This document shows positions 55,666 through 64,000 of a stretch of DNA of 64,000 nt, piece after piece (position 1 is the first letter of the stretch; every line of letters begins with the position of its first letter). The notes under the pieces are model-generated. The model was not told the DNA's origin. It was given only the letters and a program-made list of their open reading frames with translations, and did not search any database. A program made the position numbers and the translations under genes. This DNA comes from Toxoplasma gondii ME49 (taxonomy: Eukaryota > Apicomplexa > Conoidasida > Eucoccidiorida > Sarcocystidae): the NCBI RefSeq assembly GCF_000006565.2, contig NC_031470.1, positions 2,048,954 through 2,112,953 of the forward strand, in the 5' to 3' direction.

Positions 55666-58600
55666 ATGGATGATGATGAAAAATTAGACGGGGGGGCAGA
55701 TTCGTCTTCCCCAGCGTGTCTGCCTACAGCCATTGTGTTTCACGTTGCCTCTTTTTTGACTCCGAACGACGTCTGCTCTATGGGGGCGACATGTCGCAAG
55801 TGGCGAGAGGTGTGCTGTTCAGACCTGCAGCCTCTATGGAGGGAATTTGTGAGTAAGAAGTTCGGTCGGAAGTACGAGAACTACGTCACCTTCACGGGTG
55901 ACAGTGATTGGCGATGTTTGTATCTCAAAATTTCGGCATTCATTTCAAATTTGCGCAGAGGGAATGCGAAGGTCAAATACTACCCGGCTCTCCTTGAGCC
56001 TCCACTCTCTGACTCCTACGAAGGATGCTTAGCCATGACTACCGATTGCTCTCGCCTTTTGTGGGAGAACGGCAGAGTTCTTCAGTGTGTTGATGTTGAG
56101 CAAGGTAAGGAGCTGTGGCGAGTGTCGGTGTCGAATCGAAAAAGTGGTGCTTCCCGGCCGAGTGTCGTGGTGGGGAAGAGTAAGGTTTTCCTCCATCTGG
56201 AGCAACAGGTGCATGTCTACGAGCTCTCTAGTGGAGCCTTCGTTTCTCTTCTCTCCATTCCACCAGACACAGACGCTTCTTTGGCCCCTCTTGGTTGCAC
56301 CGAAACAACAGGGAATAACATGCCTCTGGACGTATCGCTCCGGAACATGCATTTCACCTTTTTGACGAAGCGGACGCTGTTTGTCTTCCACTCAGAAAGT
56401 CTCCAACTTCTCTACAAAGTCCAGCATCGCGAGCTGACGCCCCTCATCGACACAGTTGAGGGTATCGACTTTTGTTGGGCGGGCAACCAATGCTGCGCTG
56501 GTCCAGACGGCACAGAGTGCCACGAGTGCTCGGCAAACGGTTTAATGCTGCGGCCACAGTGTCAGCAAATCTGCAGACACATTGTCACCTGGTTGGTTAA
56601 GAGGAGTCGGTCGATAAAAATCTGGGACATACGTGACGGATCGAATGTGTATTGCTTGCGCGGACACGACGCGCCGGTCCAGAAGGTTCGCCACGTGATG
56701 AACTGGAGAGACCTCGCCGATTACTTCTTAGCTTCTCTCGACACTGAGGGAAGCGTGAGAATCTGGGGCTCGCATGACAAACACTTTTTCTGTTTGCATG
56801 AACTGAAACCCGACGTCTCACGAGGCACCGTGTTCCGCATGTCGTTCTCGACGACGCATCTCATGACAATGTCTAAGGAGGCGGCTGGCGGAGACGTCCT
56901 GATCACCGTCTGGAAATTCAACCAGGCACCCGCAAATGCCTTGTTGCGGATAGCTCATCGTTCGCTCGCGAAAAAAGCACATGCAATGGCATCAGGAGAA
57001 AACGGGACCGACAAAACCAATTGGAATGCACCGATCATGCCTAGAACCCGGCGATGGAGCAAACAAACGGTAGATAACACTACAGACAGAGAACATGTGG
57101 GCGCTGCAACCCAGCACGCCTTGCCTTCGTCGTTTTCGCATTTCTCCCAGGCACACAGAGATTCACGCATTGAAGAAAACGGAACATCGAGGTCTACCCG
57201 TGACTCTCACATTCGCTGTGGTCTTGGTCCCAGTTTGCCGGCAGAAGCAGACACCGATGAAGCCGGAAGAACCGAAAATACAGAAAGAGAAGGCTGTCGA
57301 GAACGGGTCCCACGGAGTGGAGAAGGAAAAACAGAGGAACACCTTCGCGAAAAACAGTGCAATTTCTACAGAAAACGCATTTCCTCTTCTTGCCGAGATG
57401 GGGGTCGGCATCAGACCGAAACGCAACCATCCGGAGGGTCGGCGGGACGCGATACTCACAATTGGCTCTTCGAGTGTGGCACATCTGCAAACATGCCAGC
57501 ACACGGAGAGAGACCAGCACGTGATTCAATAGCGGGTACGGCAAATAAAACTTTTTCCTCACCTGGACAGATCTGATGGCATGCCTCCTCTGTTTTCGGG
57601 AGACTCCGTGTTGCATCGTTCGTGGCCTTCGCTGTACAGGCGATGGAATAGCAACAGCTTTACATTTGTCTCTTTCTCGAATTTGGGGATCTCCACAGTA
57701 ACAGGGGGTGTAGCTTTTGATCAAGTGTTATCGTTGTGACTGCACTATGTACATTGATGCACGATAGAATTTCTGAACCACGGTAAAGGCCTTTTGGTGC
57801 TACCGTGATCATGGCTTACCCGCCGCTCGTTCTGGTTTTGTTTTTCAGATGGTCAAATGCCCCATCCTCTCTTGGAAGCAGAAGTGTGTGGGCGTTTTCC
57901 TTGCGCCTGGAAGGACGACCATTCTCTACCAGCGCCCTGCTCTCCGCCGCGATCTGCTTTTCTCTCGAGAGGAGAGGGAGACGAGAAAGAAAAACGGAAA
58001 TCGCCTGCGGAAGCTCTGGCCGGTCTTCGCCATCCACTGCAAGGTTGTTCTTCTTCTGGCCAGCTTGCAGTTGATCCGGACGACCCGTCGCCGTATGTGA
58101 AAAGGTCTTACCTGCACAGTCGGAGCCGGGAACTGTCAGATCTGCCGTTAAGGGGGGATAGGCACTTTCCTTTCCCCTCTGTCTCTCAGGTCTCGCTGCC
58201 TGCCTCATCCACCGCTCTTGTTTATGAAGAGGAGCCGGCACACGAAGACTTTTCGTGCGACTCCATTCCCCCACTAACTTCCGCGTTAGACGTTCCGTCC
58301 CCGGAGGACGATGTGGACTGCGAATGTCCGTTCTGTAACTGTGGCAGCAGCAACCGCTGTCTGTTTCGTAGGCGCCGGCGGCACGGAGTGTCGCCTCCCC
58401 CGGAGAGGATGTCAGACGCGCGAATCCGGATCTTGCCTCTAAGTTGCTCTCCAGCCTGGCCTTCGCTTCCCTCTTTCTCGCAAGGCACTGACACGCTCGC
58501 CTTTTCTACCGGACCGGACGTCTCGTTCGGCTTCCTGCCGCCTTCGGCGGGGCGTCGGACCAGGAGAGACGAAGCCTCACATCCACCTGCGTCACGCATC

Positions 58601-59284
58601 GCCGCGTACCCCGGCCGACAGGTTTCTTGCTCGTCCCGACCTGCTGGTTTATCGTTGTCTTTCCCGGACCTTCCCGCCAGCGCGAACCTTGCTCATGAGA
58701 AGGGGGCGCTGTGCCCCGTTCTACTGAAAGAAGCCTCGTTTTCGGCAGGAATCCGCGCTTACTACGCAGACTTTATCGATGGACAGTTGCTGGCTCTGTG
58801 GCACTTCAATGTGCCCTCGGATCGGCGCTACACAGCGTTTCAGTACTCCCTCTCGGACTGGAGAGTCTACGACTGCCTCGAGACGGACGCAGCGTACCCG
58901 TTTCACACGGAAGAGCGGAACCGACGAGTTTCAGAGGAAAATATGGCGTCGCGGACGCCCAGCCTCAGTTCTGGTGACCCATCCACGCCAGAATTTCCGA
59001 CGTACCCCTGCAGGCGCCCTGCGAATCAACTGGGGGTACACGCCGCTAGCCACGCTGTCACCGGGCTGCCTGCTGTGGTGGGTTTCGACAGCTCGAGTTC
59101 TGTAGCCGGAGGAAACGCCAGGCAAATTAGGAGAAATCCAGGGCCTCCGGCGTTCTCCATGGAAAACAGAGGAGATGTCTGGACGCTTCTTGACTGGAAG
59201 TGCATCTCTCTTGATCCTCGGGGAAATGTCACCGTTTTCGATTTCTGTCCGAAACGGACTGAGCCACCGTGCCAGCCTTCCTAG
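55666..59284 (+). CDS. F-box/WD-repeat protein (candidate SCF substrate adaptor)
   Basis: Proposed exons 55666-57535 and 57849-59284 (1101 aa). The intron has donor GTACGG and acceptor TTTTGTTTTTCAG, and the phases match. Residues 16-60 are a clear F-box (LPTAIVFHVASFLTPNDVCS, then CRKWREVC and LWREFVSKKFG). Propeller strands follow: LLWENGRVLQCVDVEQGKEL, RSIKIWDIRDGSNVYCLRGH, EGSVRIWGSHDKHFFCLHEL and DVLITVWKFN. Exon 2 adds LLALWHFNVPSDRRYTAFQY and, near the C-terminus, WTLLDWKCISLDPRGNVTVF, which could close the propeller. Two Cys clusters lie at about 270-305 and 780-795. A long polar linker spans about 430-700. If the joint is wrong, the first part ends at 57576 (636 aa), and 57857-59284 would be a separate 475-residue gene. 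I favour one gene because of the strong acceptor, the matching phase and the short 280 bp gap. Confidence 0.75.
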
Positions 59285-61147
59285 CAAAACTTCTTAAGAC
59301 AGCTAACGTGTTGGCTTTAAATAATCTACGGATTCCGTGCAGTCCACAACGGTCACGATGTAGACGTAAGCAGACGCGGGTCGCTCGCAGCCTGACCCAG
59401 CAAGTTAACGGACGTTGACCATCAACTCACAAGTCTGTTTCCGGAAACAATCCAACATCCACACGCACGCATGTGTATCTCTATTTGCAGTACACATTCT
59501 CTGCATATACTGTATTTACATACATTAGTAATAGTGAATATAGTGCAGACGGAGACCGCGCATATCTTCATGTACACGTATCCGTACCTGAGGAGACAAG
59601 CATTTATGAATCTTGTCTTTCAGTCAATTCAGACACGTCACAACTTGACACCACAAAGACTCCTCTTTAGAAACCATGTGTTGCTGCTTGAGCCACAGGT
59701 TAAAATCTATGAGGCTGAGCCCTCGTCTTTTGACGTTAGGAAGATACTTTTGAGAGCGACTGGAAACAACAGACTCGATTCGACCTTGGGTGCGAGCCCT
59801 TGGATGGTACCATTCCCTTTTGACCAAGGAACACAGCTTGGGTTTTAAAACAGGCGAATGCCCGTTTGTCGTCTCAGTGTGCTATGCGTACTTAGGTTCC
59901 CAGTCGTTCTTTTATTTCTAGAGTATAAAAGCTCGGCAATGTTGGCCTCCGACTTTCGGTTTCCAGTTCTCCACAGAACAGCGCCACAACACAAGAACAC
60001 GGTTGAAAACACAGCTCTTGAACAGTTCGGATGTTTTCCACCCGCACTCCAACCATGGTTTGCATTTCTTTCTGTATTTTCCTCAATTTCTACCTGCCTG
60101 TCAGCGGGGGGGCAGACAAGAGCGTCGGTCGGAAATTGCCACTAAGAATGCGCTACACATGTAGCCCACCGTTAAACACAAAGTGACGACGCCATGCACC
60201 CGTTGCACTGTGCATTTGTGTACAGGCAGAGCGACAGACAGGCTCTTCGCAGAACTCATGCGATCAGCCTGCAGATCTAATTGGACACCGTACACGAACA
60301 AACACGTGTCCGCTGGCTGTGAGGAGGCTTGCTGAAAACTGGCGAGAGTGGTACAGTCCCTCGCTATACATTTGCGTGAACCACGCGTGGAGGGCTCGTG
60401 AAGAAGAAGGCGTTGCAGTGGACCCCAAGTTGCGCCAGACTTTTGACGCCTCTGTAGGTACAATGACAAGGAGTCAGGCATATCTCTTTCCCGGAAAGGA
60501 TTTGCGATGCACAGTCACACACTCTGTGATCTGGACAGGAAACGTCGATTCTCTTTCAGGGGGAAAAATCGGAGATGACAATGAGGACGTTTCATGTCCG
60601 AGACTAGGCGACGTGCCTTGCCTGCGCGTCCTTGAGCGACTAGTGTTTATGGTAACAGCGATGCGAGCCGACACCAGCACACCAGCCTGATGATGGTAAA
60701 TACCTCTGTCGCCGCGTTTGGCGGTTCTCGCTTTCTCTGAGGAGACTACAAAGAGGCGATGGGATTTTTTTTCTATCTACTCAGGACACGCACCGAGCCA
60801 CACTAGCGACAGATGCTGGAAACTGACGTGGATTTACTCCCGAAATATGCAGACTTCCTGGCTTCTGTGCATGCGTAAGCACTTCTATATATGCGTATTT
60901 TGGTCGGCTGATCCGCCCATTCATACATGTGCGGCCAGGAAGGCAGGTTTGTTGTTTCGGCACCACCTGACCCATGCCAGAGCACTAAGACCGGAAAGCG
61001 TTTTCGGATTGAGAAGCCACGACGGGAAAGATGGTTCTTCTGGAATGCCATTTTTGGCACCGCGCTAATTTGCGTCATACACAACGAGAAGAGAGATCGC
61101 GATTTGGAGTCTCTCTACGTTCAAGAACTCACAACTTCAGTTTTCAG
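59285..61147. other. Convergent intergenic region
   Basis: Holds the facing 3' ends of the F-box/WD gene and the secreted-protein gene. Small frames (for example 59471-59848) are AT-rich, without domains, and begin inside repetitive TATA/CATATA sequence. I see no gene. Confidence 0.55.
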
Positions 61148-61984
61148 TCACTGCTTTTCAATTCTGGCTGTGCGAGGCAGCGCTTTTCTAGAGGGAAGAA
61201 GCGCGAGTTGATTACGTCCGTGGAGATATAAGTCAAGTAGACGCTGCGCACGAGACACAGAACCCAGCCGGTACTTTTCCACAGTTTCCTCGTCGATTGG
61301 TTCCAGAAGTCCCGCTTCTCGAACGGCATCCAACACTGTTGTAAGCGTAGGAAAAAATTGTTCCGCACTACTGCTGGGCGACGATGCCTCCCTGGCCTCT
61401 GGAGAGGAGCGTGCATCAATTCGCGGCTTCTTCGTGCCGGGAGAAATAGAGAAGGCAACGGCTTTCGTGGGTTGCTCGAATCCTCTCGAGAACGCTTCCC
61501 ATATAGGACCGAAGAAGATATCCTGCATTAAATAGTAGTTGTACAAGGTATACAATCCCAAGACTTGCGTGCTGTTTGGAACAGAGGTGGTGAACAGATG
61601 GACTGCAGACGAATCGTGGGGGTTTTCCGGACTCGAACGGTAGTTCGGCAGCATGTCAAAGATGCCCTCCAGATCGCTGTATCTCAGCTGGTGGCCTCCA
61701 ACCGCGAATGTCAGTTCGTTCTGGCAGGTGTAGCTGTCCAGAAGTCCGATCTTACAGTCGACAAGTTGTGGAGGAACGGGAAGGACTCGCAGGATTCCAA
61801 GAGCCTTAAGGTGCAACAATTCGAGCATGAGACGAGACGGAAACATACTAAGCTCAGGAACTGCCAGTGCGAAATTGCCACGCCCGTCAGAGAACGGAGA
61901 ACTCTGGTGGAAGTGACTGCTTTGACGCGCTGTTACACCGGAAAATAGAAGGCAGAACGCCAGCACAGCATTCTGACGCAGCAT
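61148..61984 (-). CDS. Small secreted hypothetical protein
   Basis: 278 residues from ATG at 61984. The open frame extends nine codons upstream without an ATG, so this start is chosen, and it places a hydrophobic signal peptide first (LRQNAVLAFCLLFSGVTA, probable cleavage near residue 20). The mature part has no transmembrane segment. It has an ordered hydrophobic core (LMLELLHLKALGILRVLPVP; LYTLYNYYLMQDIFFGPIWE), two close Cys (DCKIGLLDSYTC) that may form a disulfide, a polar Ser/Pro stretch and a helical tail (VEKYRLGSVSRAQRLLDLYL). Family not recognised. Entry into the secretory pathway is well supported; the final site (micronemes, dense granules, apicoplast, surface) cannot be told. Confidence 0.72.
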   Translation of the reverse strand: MLRQNAVLAFCLLFSGVTARQSSHFHQSSPFSDGRGNFALAVPELSMFPSRLMLELLHLKALGILRVLPVPPQLVDCKIGLLDSYTCQNELTFAVGGHQLRYSDLEGIFDMLPNYRSSPENPHDSSAVHLFTTSVPNSTQVLGLYTLYNYYLMQDIFFGPIWEAFSRGFEQPTKAVAFSISPGTKKPRIDARSSPEAREASSPSSSAEQFFPTLTTVLDAVREAGLLEPIDEETVEKYRLGSVSRAQRLLDLYLHGRNQLALLPSRKALPRTARIEKQ

Positions 61985-64000
61985 TTTGCTCCCACTCAGA
62001 AGGAAACACACAGAACTGCAAGCGAAGACAAAAAACTAGTGGACTGCCCCGGCAGCTTGGCCCCGCTCCCCCCGCGTTGTTCACGAACGGAGCAGGTCCG
62101 CTTTGTTTCGCAGTGAGGTTGAGCCTATTAAGGAAAGAGAAGAAAGGAAGGACGAAACAGACAGACAGGCAACTGTGGCACGTGGGGGCAAAAGCAGAAC
62201 ACTGGGAAAACCAGCAGCCGCAGCCAAGGCTCTCTTCAGACTGGTCTCCAGGAAGCGAAGAGCAAGGCATGCAAGCTTTTTAGAAGAGTTACGCGGAGAA
62301 CCGTGGTCGAAAGATACGAGCGAAGGAAACTTAAGAGGAAGAAGCAAATAACGAAGTCAGGAAATCCGTGTGAGGGCTTTACGCCGCGCTAGGGATGTCT
62401 GCTCTTTCCCTCTGACTAGAGCTGTGGACGGAGGCGGCACAGGGAAGCACGCAGCCACACAAAAACTTTCGCGAAGAAAAACGCAAGTGGAGGAAGTCAG
62501 GCACAAGCGAATCTTCTCGTCCGAACTTGCTTTTGCTCTTACCTGAGATTACGCCTACTCCGGAACTTGGTTCACAAGGCACAACTCAAGGAAACTTCGA
62601 GGCGTCTTCGGCACAGACTGCGATGCTGAATAGGTCATTCTCTCTCACACCCGCGCCCCCAAGCAAGCGCATAAAGACACGAACATCACGGCGGCGAATA
62701 CGTTTTCGAGGCTCGTCAACTGTCACGCAGCGGAAATTGATTATTTGTAGAAGCTTTTCATAAGATCATAGATAGATATAGGTGACGGGGGTGAAGACGA
62801 GGTACTGGTGCGCATCTTCATCCAGACAAATTCGTAGAAAACCAGTATCTATGCCGTCCCTTATTAATTGGAGTACTCTCTGAGCTTCGAGCTTTGGATA
62901 CCCAAATGTTAACTATCACCATTTCATGACTCGAAACACAGTCCGTGGATGGATTATTATTGGCTATAGAGTGAAATTTTCATTCTTTGTACGGTTTGTT
63001 CGTAGTTGAAATGCATACAAAGAAGTTCTTTATGACTGCTGTACCTATCGTTCCTAACTCAATCTTACTCAATAACAAGGACAAGCCAGTACTAAGAACA
63101 CAAAGATCATAAATAGACCACCTGCCGTTTATCTAAGAATTTTTTGAAACTAGAATTATATAACCATAGGAATCCCATCTTATAGTGTGTTTTTTATTAT
63201 TATACGCAGTGTTACTCCACAAGCTGAGTTTCTGCGTTCCTCTGTACAAGCAACTGCCACTGTCGCAAACAGCTGTCTGATCTCTCTGAAACAAACAGCC
63301 CTTCCATCGGAAACGTACATGGTAGTGCAGAGTTACCTCAGATCCAACCCACCATGGAAATAGATCTTCAGGACTCGTTTATCGCCAAACACAACATCAT
63401 ATTCCACGTAAAAACACTCTGCGGGCTCCTGCGCCAATAAAAGAAACATTTCCATCGACGTGGTCTACCTCAGTGCGTGCGTTTATGCCTCGACCTAAGA
63501 AGTTGCTGATGTGAGATCGACGTCGGGACATTTTTTCGGAGAAAATCCAGGGCTTACACAGAAAGAGGGACGTCGCTGTGTGCATTCGCACCCCCGTGTA
63601 GCCACGCACTCTCGCCCGTTCGCTCTTTACAGATACAAGGGCGTCCTGTGACACTCTCCTCTGTGTTCACAGTCACGTTCGCATGCTGACTTCTCAGATA
63701 TCCATAAGCTGGCGAATGTCTATGTGGATCATCTCCCTGTTCGCTTCTGCTCTACCTTTTTGTGCATAAACAGAATGTGACTCCGGTTATCCGCTACAGA
63801 CAACCAGTTTCTCTTTGTCTACTGGAATTAGAGGACGTGGGATACTGAATCTGGGACTCCAGTGATTTTGAAGTACAGACAACATAGTTCTTTGTGCCTG
63901 CGATACACCAGCAACTCACCGATCGCTTCTGACAACTGCAAGTCTTCGACTTCAATATCCGTCGACATTGATTCCACGTCGGCTACGTTTTAGGTGCAAT
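61985..64000. other. Upstream region of the secreted-protein gene, with an AT-richer block
   Basis: The first few hundred bases should be the promoter and 5' UTR of the minus-strand gene. From about 62760 to 63420 the sequence becomes visibly richer in A and T (for example TTTTTTATTATTATA near 63190) than the rest of the window. No open frame of useful length and no RNA gene could be supported to the window end. Confidence 0.5.

Noticed and set aside
59471..59848. 125-codon frame after the F-box/WD gene
   Set aside because: Starts in CATATA/TATA-rich sequence, no domain, most likely 3' UTR or intergenic.
1..64000. Bacterial-type systems (CRISPR, toxin-antitoxin, phage, insertion sequences)
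   Set aside because: Eukaryotic gene structure throughout; no spaced direct repeats with unique spacers, no transposase, integrase or operon organisation seen.

Overview
The window looks like nuclear DNA of a coccidian apicomplexan, Toxoplasma gondii or a close relative (Hammondia, Neospora). Genes are widely spaced, on both strands and without operons. Several carry introns of roughly 80-870 bp with GTAAG/GTGAG donors and pyrimidine-rich CAG acceptors. Conserved eukaryotic domains sit inside very long Ser/Gly/Pro/Glu/Gln-rich extensions. I see no prokaryotic genes, CRISPR, insertion sequences, rRNA or convincing tRNA. Exon boundaries were joined by eye from splice sites and reading phase. 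Species and transcript ends cannot be fixed from this window alone.

Layout. (1) 1-14627 (+): the 3' part of a giant eIF4G-like translation initiation factor in ten exons, with an eIF4E-binding motif and an MIF4G domain. (2) 17618-24141 (+): a 1869-residue trimethylguanosine synthase (TGS1) in three exons. A sequence with the form of a recursive splice site lies in its leader. (3) 25246-29643 (-): a 1465-residue single-exon protein with one deep transmembrane segment and a long Glu/Lys tract, convergent with TGS1. (4) 33680-37063 (+): an unrecognised 1127-residue Ser-rich protein. (5) 40018-41250 (+): a tentative four-exon small coiled-coil gene, or a decaying copy. (6) 42590-46216 (-): a 1208-residue polyglutamine protein. 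(7) 48486-53095 (+): an F-box-like/leucine-rich-repeat protein in five exons. (8) 55666-59284 (+): an F-box/WD-repeat protein in two exons. (9) 61148-61984 (-): a small secreted protein. The rest is intergenic sequence, including an AT-richer block near 62.8-63.4 kb.

Functional themes. The first two genes both act on the mRNA/snRNA 5' cap: one bridges eIF4E to the ribosome, the other hypermethylates m7G caps. Genes 7 and 8 are both candidate substrate adaptors of SCF ubiquitin ligases and lie next to each other in the same direction. The other genes are lineage-specific, and their functions cannot be read from sequence alone.
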